Origin: Eubacteriaceae bacterium
GTDB lineage: Bacteria; Bacillota; Clostridia; Lachnospirales; Lachnospiraceae
Assembly: GCA_902362455.1 (NCBI GenBank)
Contig: CABIWJ010000004.1
Coordinates: forward strand, 154,133 to 218,132
DNA length: 64,000 bases
Direction of reading: 5' to 3'
The translations under genes were made by a program, and so were the position numbers. This document shows positions 7,775-17,177 of the stretch, one piece after another (the stretch's first letter is position 1; each line of letters begins with the position of its first letter). The notes beneath the pieces were generated by a model. It ran no database searches. It saw only the letters and a program-made list of their open reading frames with translations, and had not been told where the DNA came from.

Positions 7775-8376
7775 TGACTATGGAGGAAAGTCGTAAGAAT
7801 AAAAATTTAATACCTATTCCCACACCAGAGGAAGTGAATGCTGAAAAAGAACGCATAGAACATAGAAAGAAGCAATTTAGAATAATATTTAATATAATTT
7901 ATATTTTAATAGTTATTGTAGCTATTGCCTCTCTTGTAGCTACGTTGGTGCTGCCTGTACTTCAGGTTTCGGGAAAAAGTATGGAGCCTAGCTTAGATGA
8001 TGACGATATAGTTGTATTGTATAAAACAAATAAATTCAAAACAGGCGATATATGTGGTTTCTATTGGCAAAATAAGTTGTTATTGAAAAGAGTTATTGCA
8101 GGCCCTTTAGATGTTGTGGAAATTGACGATGAGGGTAATGTAAAAGTAAATGGAAAAGTAATTGATGAACCATATGTTAATGAGAAGGCATTAGGAGAAA
8201 GCAACATTACATATCCATTTCAGGTACCGGAAGATAAATACTTCGTACTCGGTGATAACAGATCAGTTTCAATAGACAGTAGAAATACTATAATTGGCTG
8301 CGTTGATAAAGATCAGATTGCCGGTAAGGTAATGATTCGAATTTGGCCTTTAAGAAAATTAGGAAAGGTTAATTAA
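7774..8376 (+). CDS. Type I signal peptidase of the pilus locus
   Basis: A 200-residue S26 family signal peptidase. A charged cytoplasmic N-terminus (1-36) is followed by one membrane segment (about 37-62). The catalytic Ser69 lies in VSGKSMEPSL and the Lys105 base in LLLKRVIAG, with the conserved box GDNRSVSIDSR later. Its place between the coiled-coil protein and the tip adhesin suggests a dedicated pilin-processing enzyme, as known in several Gram-positive pilus islands; a second, housekeeping-type copy is at 37847. ATG 7774 overlaps the previous stop by one base; GTG 7771 and ATG 7780 are also in frame. Confidence 0.92.
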   Translation: MTMEESRKNKNLIPIPTPEEVNAEKERIEHRKKQFRIIFNIIYILIVIVAIASLVATLVLPVLQVSGKSMEPSLDDDDIVVLYKTNKFKTGDICGFYWQNKLLLKRVIAGPLDVVEIDDEGNVKVNGKVIDEPYVNEKALGESNITYPFQVPEDKYFVLGDNRSVSIDSRNTIIGCVDKDQIAGKVMIRIWPLRKLGKVN

Positions 8377-8392
8377 TATTAGTGGTGATAAT

Positions 8393-11300
8393 ATGAGAAA
8401 TATAATTAATGAACAAATCAGTAAAAAGAAAGCTATTAATAGGAATAAACATAGAATTGCAATGTTTATATCAATGCTTGCAATTCTTATAGTAATTGGT
8501 GTTTCATGGAGATTGAAAATTATCGGTATATCGATGACTGATGATGCCTCAGCAGAGGAACATATACAAAGTGCTGCAAAAGCAGAATATTTAAGTGCAG
8601 TGAATCGTGTTCCACAGGCAGGAGATTCCATATGGCTAGATGTGTCGGGGACGACCTGGTTTACGGATAATGAATGTTATGCAAGAATGTATTATTATAA
8701 TACTTCGGGTAATCAGGTATATATGGACTGTATAAATGCAGGCAGTAATGGACTATGGGAATTTGTTCTTCCTTCAGATTTTAATAATGGAAGAAAGATT
8801 AAATTTGTAAGAAAAAATTTAGCAGGTGAGTATAATTCTACTGCTGATATATCATTAGTGTCAGGAAGTAATTATGTTATATATGCTATGGATGGAGGCG
8901 CATTTACAACAGATAAATGGTATTTTGATTATGTAGATACTACTATTTATATAGATAGTGCATCCTTTGGAGATATTACAGATGCTAAGATTACTGTAAA
9001 TGGTACAGAATATGATATTACAAAGTTAACACCTAATAAAGATGCTTTGGTATTCAGGATATTAGAAAGCTATAAGATTCTTAAAAATGCACAATTGACA
9101 CTTACTTATGATGGCAAAAGCATAAGCTTCAGTCTGAATAATTTAAGTGGTAATCTTGTTAAACTTAGTGGTGGCAGTGTTGATGCAACTGCCGGTGATT
9201 ATGTAGCCGGAAGCAGATATATTTATTTTGATGCAACTTATTCACAACTCAAATATTTCTCTACAGATTCAGCATATTGTTACCAGAATGTAATTCCTAC
9301 ATATGGTGTAGATAATAACTCTAGAAAAAATGTAATATGTAAAGCTACAAATTCATTGGGTACAATTACGGTTACAATGAAAGTGGTTGATGGATATGAT
9401 TCATATGATGGACAACTTATTTATGTAACGAATGATAAGATAGATGCATCATATACTAAATTCCAATTTATGAGTGTGGGAACAAGCGATTGGAATAATA
9501 GTGCGAATACTATTATAAGCAGTCCGGATGATGTGACTCAGAACTGCTTCATAGCTGATACAAGTGATACAGTATTATATGATAATAGTTTGAGAGGTGG
9601 ATATTGGGGAACATTTAATGAAGATACTAATACTTCACAGACAAAAGATGCAGAAAAGGATAGGAATGCTGAGATAGTTAACATAGGTACCGGAACAAAA
9701 AATACAGATGGTGGTATCTTATGGGTTAATTCATCAATGTATGACTATTATACAGATTATGAATTAAATGGAAACAACAGAGATGCATATTCTAGTGGCG
9801 CATTAGCTAATACAGATGCTAACAACAATCGAAGATATATGCCTTTTAGAGAGTTCAATCAGACGTTAAGTAGTGCATATTCGGATGCAAGTGTAAAATA
9901 TCCAATATACACAGGACATTTCCAGCCAAGCATCCTTGATTTTGGAACTCCTTACTTTGCAGGACTTAATGATACATTGAATTTATATGGTTCAGATAAA
10001 GTTAGTAATTTACCTAATCATAATTTCCTTTCTCTGAATAACTCTATTGAGAATAAAAATGGAGATTATAGAAGTGTTTCTTCAGGATATTATGATTATG
10101 CAACACTTGGAATTGTTAAAAGTAATCTGATTAACGGATATCCAATGTTAGAGGGTACAACTAACGATATTATTGATCCACATTTTGATGAAAAATTTCT
10201 TAGTGGAAATAACTCTAAAAATGCAGTTGTTGGTAAGTATTATGAAAAAGTAGATTTTCCATTTACAAGAAAGCAGATATTTGATGAGCCTGTTAATTAT
10301 TGGTGGTTTGATAGTGCTTCAACTTCGTTAGAGCTTAAGAAGAATAGTGAAGTTGAGGGAAGATATCTGTTAGACGGAACAGCAGGAACGGTTAATAATA
10401 ACAGTTTAAACCTCGATTCAACAGGAAAACCATTAGAGAGCGGGTGTGAGACTAATTCAAATAGAAATAAATATGGTTTCTTCCCATTGAATAATGGCGT
10501 TGCAGATAATAACAGCTCATATTACAATTACGGTTTTGGTAATAAAATTACAATTAATTTTAAACTTAACAGCGATGGTACCGTACAGGGAACAGATGGA
10601 AACTTTTATTCATCTAAATTCAGATTCTCAGGTGATGATGATGTGTGGGTATTTATCGATGGAAAATTAGTATTAGATTGCGGTGGAGACCATGGATATG
10701 TTGCAGGTCTTATAGACTTTGGAACTAATAGTGCATATGTTACAAAAGCTAAAGCAGCAGCTTCAAATAATTCAACATATGATTCATCTTCCGCAAGCCA
10801 ATATACAATAAATTATATTGCATCAGGTAATAATGCAAACAGAATTATAACAGATAATTATTATTACAGTACATCGAATGTCATAAGTGGTGAACATCCA
10901 ACAAATTATGATACAGGTAAGACTCATGAAATGGTTATCTATTTTATGGAAAGAGGTCAGTGGGAATCGAACTTATCACTTGCATTCAGTATGAATGTAG
11001 TTGATACTCTTGAGGTATCAAAACAGGTTGATTCAACTGATGTAAATACAATATTTAAAGATTATTTCAATAGTAAAATATCATTTGATTATAATATTAA
11101 GAATTTGGCAACACATTATGGTGCATATGTTTCAACAGAAAATAGCTTATCAGATGTAACATTTGCAAAGAATTTTACAGGAAATATCACATTTGGAAGT
11201 AATATTAGTCAGGGAGTCGGAGAATATCAGACTACAGGAAAGATAAGCTCGTATGATTCACATAGCAATGTAATTAAGTGGACAGCAAGTGGAACGGCAT

Positions 11301-13252
11301 CTGATAATCCAACAAGAAATCGAAGACTCATATCCGTAGGTTCTGATACTGGTGGAAACATAGATATTACGGGAAGAAATTACCTTACATTTGGTGTGGC
11401 AACAGAAGGCGGAAAGACAGGACAACTAAAGGATTCGATTTACATAGTTGTTGAAGATGCAAGTGGAAATAAAGCATATGGAAACTTAACAGATGATGTG
11501 TGTAGTGGTTCAATATCAGCAGTAGCTACATGGTATAATTTATCAGTGAACCTTACTAAATTAACTGGTTATAATTTGCTTGATACAACTAAGATAAAAA
11601 CTATTAGTGTTGAAAATGATATTCAGACATATACGTTCTTTGACAATTTTGTATTTAAGAGTTTTTCATTACTTGATGCAGGAAGCCAGAAAGGAATTAA
11701 AGATTATGGCTCTGCAAAAAGTGGCAACCTCGAAAATGCTACAGGTGCTGAATATTCTATAGAAGATATTGTAAAGACTTCGAGTAGCTCATCAGGTATG
11801 GGAACTGTAGATGAAAACGGAACATTTAATCTGACAACAGGAAAAAAAGCTATATTTAATGAACAGTTTAGAAAGGGAAGTTACATACAGATTAATGAAA
11901 TCCTTAATGACGCACAGAAAGCATTATATGATACAAATGTAACCGTAGTTAATAATAATACAGATATTACTGAAGGTTATACTTATAGTACACCTTCGAG
12001 TTTTGTATTACCATCAAATGGAGGCAACATAACTAAAAGTGTTATTTCTGATGGATTAAATACATTGTTAGGAATTGACGATGGAAGAATCGAAAAGATT
12101 CTAAATACGCTTGGTACTGAAACCGGTGCAAATGAAAGTCAATATTCAAAAAATGGTATAGAAGCAAAACCTAGTGATGCCAATACAATAGTGTTCAGGT
12201 CATATGATTCACCTGATAGTGATAATAGTGATATTTCAATCAGTTTAAATTACACCAATAAAGTACGAACAGGCAGTTTGAGTATAGAGAAAGCGGAACT
12301 TGCTTCTGCACCACTAAATGTTGGAGGAAAATATACATTTACAATTAAATTCAGTAATATTGGTGGAATTGGATTGACAACGGAATCAGGAAAGGCAGAA
12401 GTAACAGTTGTAATCGTTGCAACAAAGACTAATACAGGATTTACATATATGCTAGATGGCAGTCCGGTGGCTGGAATTCCGATAATTACGGGGATACCGG
12501 TAGGAACAGAATATACTGTTACAGAGTCAACTTCAGATGATACGGGAATCGTTAAAAATACGATACTTGTAGAAAAAAGCAATGGTGACGAAGTAAGGTC
12601 AGGAGAGATTACATTTACGAACAATACATTTAGTGGTGTAATCACATATGATGAGACACTTAATACAGGTAACAAAGATGCATATACGGTTGTAAATGCC
12701 AAGAAGCCTACAACATCAATTATAATAAAGAAGAATTGGTATAACGATGCCGGACAGATAAGACCTGATAATATATATGTAAAATTACAGGTGTCAAAGG
12801 ATAAAGGTACAACCTGGTCAGATGTTAAAAATGGTAATTATACTCTTCAGAGTACAGAATCCTATAAAAAGCAGATTGATAATCTTGATGTTTATGATGA
12901 TTATCTAAGTGTAGACAGAGTGAAGTTAATGTATAGGATTGTAGAATGTATTAAAAGTGGAGATGATTACTATGAAATAAATAATACTACATACAAGCTT
13001 AATAATTATGAATATAAGCAGGGAGATGTAGTAGTTGCAGACGAAAATGCTGCTGATGGCAATTCGGGTACTGCAACAGTTAATAACTATTATATAATGC
13101 GTTATAATTTACCGAAAACAGGTGGATTTGGCGCTGAAAAACTAGTGTATGCAGGATTTGCAATTATGATAGCAGGCTGTATATGCTACATATATTTGAT
13201 AAAAGGTAAGAAAGGGAATGATTACAATGAGAATGAAAAAAGGAATTATTAA
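8393..13252 (+). CDS. Fibro-slime domain tip pilin/adhesin with LPKTG sorting signal
   Basis: A 1619-residue surface protein, the largest in the window. A basic N-terminus and hydrophobic segment (about 20-38) serve as signal sequence or anchor. About residues 70-180 look like a small beta module. About 690-870 is a fibro-slime (PA14-like) domain with FRFSGDDDVWVFIDGKLVLD and a later HEMVIYFMERGQWESN; the GDDDVWVF loop is the usual calcium or ligand site. After about 1290, two Cna-B/SpaA-like beta domains follow (TVTEST, then TSIIIKKNWYNDAGQ). The C-terminus has LPKTG at 1573-1577, a hydrophobic helix and a basic tail (KGKKGN). Order and architecture fit a tip adhesin of a sortase pilus. Its 3' end overlaps the start of the backbone pilin. 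Confidence 0.88.
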   Translation: MRNIINEQISKKKAINRNKHRIAMFISMLAILIVIGVSWRLKIIGISMTDDASAEEHIQSAAKAEYLSAVNRVPQAGDSIWLDVSGTTWFTDNECYARMYYYNTSGNQVYMDCINAGSNGLWEFVLPSDFNNGRKIKFVRKNLAGEYNSTADISLVSGSNYVIYAMDGGAFTTDKWYFDYVDTTIYIDSASFGDITDAKITVNGTEYDITKLTPNKDALVFRILESYKILKNAQLTLTYDGKSISFSLNNLSGNLVKLSGGSVDATAGDYVAGSRYIYFDATYSQLKYFSTDSAYCYQNVIPTYGVDNNSRKNVICKATNSLGTITVTMKVVDGYDSYDGQLIYVTNDKIDASYTKFQFMSVGTSDWNNSANTIISSPDDVTQNCFIADTSDTVLYDNSLRGGYWGTFNEDTNTSQTKDAEKDRNAEIVNIGTGTKNTDGGILWVNSSMYDYYTDYELNGNNRDAYSSGALANTDANNNRRYMPFREFNQTLSSAYSDASVKYPIYTGHFQPSILDFGTPYFAGLNDTLNLYGSDKVSNLPNHNFLSLNNSIENKNGDYRSVSSGYYDYATLGIVKSNLINGYPMLEGTTNDIIDPHFDEKFLSGNNSKNAVVGKYYEKVDFPFTRKQIFDEPVNYWWFDSASTSLELKKNSEVEGRYLLDGTAGTVNNNSLNLDSTGKPLESGCETNSNRNKYGFFPLNNGVADNNSSYYNYGFGNKITINFKLNSDGTVQGTDGNFYSSKFRFSGDDDVWVFIDGKLVLDCGGDHGYVAGLIDFGTNSAYVTKAKAAASNNSTYDSSSASQYTINYIASGNNANRIITDNYYYSTSNVISGEHPTNYDTGKTHEMVIYFMERGQWESNLSLAFSMNVVDTLEVSKQVDSTDVNTIFKDYFNSKISFDYNIKNLATHYGAYVSTENSLSDVTFAKNFTGNITFGSNISQGVGEYQTTGKISSYDSHSNVIKWTASGTASDNPTRNRRLISVGSDTGGNIDITGRNYLTFGVATEGGKTGQLKDSIYIVVEDASGNKAYGNLTDDVCSGSISAVATWYNLSVNLTKLTGYNLLDTTKIKTISVENDIQTYTFFDNFVFKSFSLLDAGSQKGIKDYGSAKSGNLENATGAEYSIEDIVKTSSSSSGMGTVDENGTFNLTTGKKAIFNEQFRKGSYIQINEILNDAQKALYDTNVTVVNNNTDITEGYTYSTPSSFVLPSNGGNITKSVISDGLNTLLGIDDGRIEKILNTLGTETGANESQYSKNGIEAKPSDANTIVFRSYDSPDSDNSDISISLNYTNKVRTGSLSIEKAELASAPLNVGGKYTFTIKFSNIGGIGLTTESGKAEVTVVIVATKTNTGFTYMLDGSPVAGIPIITGIPVGTEYTVTESTSDDTGIVKNTILVEKSNGDEVRSGEITFTNNTFSGVITYDETLNTGNKDAYTVVNAKKPTTSIIIKKNWYNDAGQIRPDNIYVKLQVSKDKGTTWSDVKNGNYTLQSTESYKKQIDNLDVYDDYLSVDRVKLMYRIVECIKSGDDYYEINNTTYKLNNYEYKQGDVVVADENAADGNSGTATVNNYYIMRYNLPKTGGFGAEKLVYAGFAIMIAGCICYIYLIKGKKGNDYNENEKRNY

Positions 13253-14783
13253 GGAAATTGTTACATTGGGATTAGCCGTTGTAACAACTCTATCAATGGG
13301 AATAGTTGCATCAGCCGCCGATGTAACTATTAAAGGACCTAAAAATGGACATACTTATGAGGTATATCAGATATTTACAGGAGATGTTGATTCAACTAAT
13401 AAGCTTTCAAATGCTAAATATGGTACTGTAGCAAAGTTAACAGGCAGTGAAAAAGTAGGTGATGCAGTACCATCTGAAACACTTAATAATTTAGCAGGCG
13501 TAGCGAGTGCTTCATCTGATAGAGCAAAGTTAGAAGAGATTCTTAAATATGTTGATGAGTCAAAATTAGATGGTACAACCGATAATCTTGCTGCTACGAT
13601 TACAAATGATAAATTTACTGCAACTGTACCATCTGGTTACTATTTAATTAAAGATAAAGAGAATAGTATTTTAGATAATAATAATAAAGCAGAAGCATAT
13701 ACATTATATTTAGTAGCAGTAGCAGGAACTACAATCACAATTAGTCCAAAGTCAGATGTACCTACAGTAGAGAAACATGTTAAAGAAGATTCTACAGATA
13801 TATGGGGAAAAGATGCAGATGCAGAGCTTAATCAGAAAGTAGAATTCAAATTAACAGGTACCCTGCCAACAGATTATGCTAATTATGAGTATTATACATA
13901 TGAATTTGAAGATACATTTACAGGAATGGACTTTGATTCAACAAGTGTAAAGGTAACAATTGATAGTGAAGATGGAACAGATATTACAAGTGCATTTACA
14001 GTTGATACATCAGTAACAGGAAAAGTAACAATTACATGTACAAATTTAAAAGATAATGCAGCAACAACAGGATTAACAAAAGACAATAAGATTATTGTAA
14101 CATATAAGGCTTCTTTAAATGATGCAGCAGTAATTGGTAATCCTGGTAATCCAAACAAAGTTGATTTAGTTTATTCAAACAACCCAAATGTTAAAGCAGA
14201 TGGTACTAAAAATACAACAGATAAAACACCAGAGGACAAGGTAGTAGTATTTACATACGAAATTGATGTAAATAAATATGATTCAAATACAAAAACTCAA
14301 CTTGCCGATGCAGAATTTGTATTAATTAATTCAGCAGGTAAATATGCAAAATTAGATGCAAATAATAAAGTAACAGAATGGGTTGCTTCATATGAAGGCG
14401 TAACAGAATGTGTATTAACATCATCAGCAACTGAAGCGATAAAAATTATTGGTTTAGATGCAAAAGATGAATATAAATTAAAGGAAATTAAAGCACCAAC
14501 AGGTGGATATCAGCAGCTTACAAAGGATATTACTATTAAAATTGATGCAACAATAACTGATGCTGCTATTACAGCTATTACAGCAACAGTTGATACACCT
14601 GCATCACTTGAGTCTACAGACTATACTAATGGTAAGGTAACAGTTAAAGTACCTAATACAAAAAAATCAAATCTTCCAACTACAGGTGGTATGGGCACAA
14701 AGATGTTCTATATCGGTGGTGCTGTTCTTATGGCAGTTGCAGCAATTGCATTGGTTGTTAAAAAAAAATTAAATAGAATATAA
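13227..14783 (+). CDS. SpaA-type major pilin (backbone), LPTTG
   Basis: A 518-residue secreted protein. The signal peptide ends near residue 30 (MGIVASAADV). An N-terminal pilin domain (to about 175) precedes VEKHVKED near 180-188, whose lysines are candidates for the inter-subunit linkage, as no standard YPKN box is seen. About 190-340 is an isopeptide-forming domain (D2-like), then a Cna-B domain with an E-box (YKLKEIKAPTGGY, about 416-428). LPTTG at 483-487 is followed by a membrane helix and KKKLNRI. These are classical features of the polymerised shaft subunit. ATG 13227 is preferred (GTAAGAAAGGG upstream); ATGs at 13218 and 13233 are possible. It overlaps the tip gene by 26 bases. Confidence 0.93.
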   Translation: MRMKKGIIKEIVTLGLAVVTTLSMGIVASAADVTIKGPKNGHTYEVYQIFTGDVDSTNKLSNAKYGTVAKLTGSEKVGDAVPSETLNNLAGVASASSDRAKLEEILKYVDESKLDGTTDNLAATITNDKFTATVPSGYYLIKDKENSILDNNNKAEAYTLYLVAVAGTTITISPKSDVPTVEKHVKEDSTDIWGKDADAELNQKVEFKLTGTLPTDYANYEYYTYEFEDTFTGMDFDSTSVKVTIDSEDGTDITSAFTVDTSVTGKVTITCTNLKDNAATTGLTKDNKIIVTYKASLNDAAVIGNPGNPNKVDLVYSNNPNVKADGTKNTTDKTPEDKVVVFTYEIDVNKYDSNTKTQLADAEFVLINSAGKYAKLDANNKVTEWVASYEGVTECVLTSSATEAIKIIGLDAKDEYKLKEIKAPTGGYQQLTKDITIKIDATITDAAITAITATVDTPASLESTDYTNGKVTVKVPNTKKSNLPTTGGMGTKMFYIGGAVLMAVAAIALVVKKKLNRI

Positions 14784-14820
14784 TAAAAAACAAATAAAAG
14801 CAAATAACTAGGAGGCTAAG

Positions 14821-15717
14821 GTGAAAAAACATTTATCTACAATATTCTTCGGGATAATATTTCTAATTGGCCTCCTACTTGTTTTATATCCAACAGTAAG
14901 TAATTTTCTGAGTAATAGAGAACAGAAAAAAGTAATAAGAGAATATAGCAATATTGTAAACAACATGGATAAAGAAGAAAAAGAGGCCATGTATAATGAA
15001 GCAGTTGACTATAATAAGGAAATATATGAAAAAGGAATGATTGATTATAGTAATCCTGATGCGGTACAAGGATATAATGATATTTTAGATGTATCCGGCA
15101 CAGAAATTATGGGATATATTTCCATTCCTAAAATAAATGTGGAACTTCCAATTTATCATGGAACAAGTGATGGTGTATTACAGGTTGCCGTCGGACATCT
15201 TGAGGGCTCAAGTCTTCCTGTGGGAGGCGAAAATACTCATTGTGTGCTATCGGGACATAGAGGACTTCCAAGTGCTGATTTGTTTACACATCTTGATAGA
15301 TTAAATGTTCATGATATATTTACTATTAGTGTTTTAGATAAGACATTAGTATATGAGATTGACCAGATTAAGGTAGTAGCACCGGGGGATACACAGTATC
15401 TACAGATTGAAGATGGTAAAGATTATTGTACACTTTTAACGTGTACACCATATGGAATTAATACGCACAGACTTTTAGTCAGAGGTGTAAGAGTAGCAGA
15501 TTCAGATGATAAAGATAATATATATGTATATGCAGATGCATATAAGATAGATACTAAGACAGTTACTGTATTAATGGCAGTACCACTTACGCTTCTGTTA
15601 TTACTTGGTATGGTAGTACATATTAGAAGAAATAAAAAAAGAAAACAGGAAATTTTGAAGATAATTAAAGAAAATAATTTAAACATAACAAATGATAAGA
15701 AAACAGAAGATAGTTAA
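14821..15717 (+). CDS. Class C pilus sortase
   Basis: A 298-residue transpeptidase that should polymerise the pilins. The N-terminal membrane segment is about 5-25 and a second, C-terminal one about 240-262, the topology of class C enzymes. Catalytic residues are His146 (CVLSGHRGLP), Cys208 (LLTCTPYGINTHRLLVRG) and Arg217. The TCTPYGINTHRLLVRG block is the class C signature. A canonical DPW/DPF lid is not obvious; NPDAV near residue 78 lies where the lid is expected. The GTG start is supported by AGGAGG at 14811-14816. It follows the backbone pilin directly. Confidence 0.93.
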   Translation: MKKHLSTIFFGIIFLIGLLLVLYPTVSNFLSNREQKKVIREYSNIVNNMDKEEKEAMYNEAVDYNKEIYEKGMIDYSNPDAVQGYNDILDVSGTEIMGYISIPKINVELPIYHGTSDGVLQVAVGHLEGSSLPVGGENTHCVLSGHRGLPSADLFTHLDRLNVHDIFTISVLDKTLVYEIDQIKVVAPGDTQYLQIEDGKDYCTLLTCTPYGINTHRLLVRGVRVADSDDKDNIYVYADAYKIDTKTVTVLMAVPLTLLLLLGMVVHIRRNKKRKQEILKIIKENNLNITNDKKTEDS

Positions 15718-15824
15718 AGAAAATGATTTATAAACACAGTAATAGTGATTAAAGAAAGTAATAGTTAAATGAATTAAGTGAATATAGAAAACAATACAAT
15801 AATGGAAATAAGGTGAATTGAATA

Positions 15825-16574
15825 ATGAAAATAAAAAGAAATAATTTGAAATCGATAGTTATACTGATATTGTTAGTAGCATTTACAGGTAGTATGGTAA
15901 AGAACATAAATGCATTTGCAGTAACAGCTTCTGATATAGATACGGATATGAAGGGTAGTATTAATGTGAAATTTAATAGTAAAGGGGATAGGAAAGTATC
16001 TGGTGAACTTACTCTTATAAAGGTCGCAGATATCAAGGAAAATGGTGATAATGATTTAGAATATGTCTATACTTCCGAATTTGATAAATGCGGATTAAAC
16101 ATAGATGGTGATATAGATGATACATTTGTAAATGATTTAAAAACATATATTGAAGATAATGAAATTAATGGTTATACAAAAGAAATTGATTCAGATGGAA
16201 AGATAACTTTTACAGATTTGGAAATTGGTATGTATTTTGTAATGCAGACTAATACAGATAGTTATTATAAGATTAGTCCATTTGTTGTAACTGTACCGGA
16301 AGAAATTGATGGAGAAATCTATTATGATGTAGATGCAACTCCAAAAACTGAGGTATCTAGTGTAGAAATACCTACAGTTCCTGAAGAGACAGAAACACCA
16401 GTGGAGACAACAGAAAAGATACCAGAGACAACACTGGAGGAGAAAATTCCACAGACAGGTTTATTGGTATGGCCAGTCGTACTTTTAGTTTTGGTTGGTG
16501 CATTAATGATAGGTAGTGGTATTATGTTACAGAGCGGTAAGAGTGAAAGAAAGGAAAATATGGATGAAAAATAA
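15825..16574 (+). CDS. Minor (probably basal) pilin with IPQTG sorting signal
   Basis: A 249-residue secreted protein. The signal peptide (ILLVAFTGSMVKNINAFA) ends near 32. A single pilin-like domain at about 45-175 includes a DLEIGMYFVMQ strand like the FTDLPxGxYxV of SpaA domains. A Pro/Thr/Glu-rich stalk (about 178-207) precedes IPQTG at 208-212, a hydrophobic helix and a charged tail. A proline-rich stretch before the sorting signal is typical of basal pilins that carry the fibre to the wall. ATG 15825 follows AAGGTG. Its last 11 bases overlap the second sortase, so the two are probably made together. Confidence 0.82.
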   Translation: MKIKRNNLKSIVILILLVAFTGSMVKNINAFAVTASDIDTDMKGSINVKFNSKGDRKVSGELTLIKVADIKENGDNDLEYVYTSEFDKCGLNIDGDIDDTFVNDLKTYIEDNEINGYTKEIDSDGKITFTDLEIGMYFVMQTNTDSYYKISPFVVTVPEEIDGEIYYDVDATPKTEVSSVEIPTVPEETETPVETTEKIPETTLEEKIPQTGLLVWPVVLLVLVGALMIGSGIMLQSGKSERKENMDEK

Positions 16575-17157
16575 AATTGGAAAGGCTTTAATTGGAATTG
16601 GAGTTTTTTTGATTTTGGCTGCATTTATATTAGTTTTATATAATTTTTACCGTGAGTATAATGCAAAGAAGAAAGTGGAAAAATATCTCCCTAAGCTTGA
16701 AAAGATAATTAAAGACCATAGTGGAGGGAATAACAATGCTGATAATGAGAAGAGTTCAAAGACAATGAATATTGACGGTATGAATTTCTTGGGAATCTTA
16801 TCAGTGCCATCGAAGAATTTAGAACTTCCAATTCTTGCAGATTACAGTTACGAATTGCTTGATACAGCACCTTGCAGATATAGTGGTTCTTATGATTCAG
16901 ATGATTTAGTAATTGGTGGACATAATTATAGAAGCCATTTTAGTAAATTAAAAAGTATTAAAAATGGTGAAGAAATATTTTTTACATCATTTAATGGAAC
17001 AGTATATAAGTACAGTGTTTTAAGAGTTGAAATCTTAGAACCGACTCAGATAGAGGACTTAATAAATAAGCAAAATACAGATGATTGGGATCTTACGCTT
17101 TTCACTTGTACATCCAGCGGGGCAGCAAGATGTGTAATCAGATGTAAATCAGAATAA
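16564..17157 (+). CDS. Second sortase of the pilus locus
   Basis: A 197-residue sortase-fold protein. One N-terminal membrane segment (about 10-28) is followed by a linker and a catalytic domain from about residue 75. The presumed catalytic triad is His120 (IGGHNYRSHFSKL), Cys182 (TLFTCTSSGAARCVIRC) and Arg189. There is no C-terminal membrane helix, so it is not class C; the short form and TCTSSGAAR context are closer to class B or D-like enzymes, and I leave the class open. ATG 16564 has AAGG nine bases upstream. The pairing with the IPQTG pilin suggests it anchors that pilin (inference). Confidence 0.82.
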   Translation: MKNKIGKALIGIGVFLILAAFILVLYNFYREYNAKKKVEKYLPKLEKIIKDHSGGNNNADNEKSSKTMNIDGMNFLGILSVPSKNLELPILADYSYELLDTAPCRYSGSYDSDDLVIGGHNYRSHFSKLKSIKNGEEIFFTSFNGTVYKYSVLRVEILEPTQIEDLINKQNTDDWDLTLFTCTSSGAARCVIRCKSE

Positions 17158-17177
17158 AAATATTATTGGAGATTATA

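Noticed and set aside
12250..12702. 150-codon minus-strand frame in the tip adhesin gene
   Set aside because: An antisense shadow of a Thr/Val-rich coding stretch, without initiation signals.
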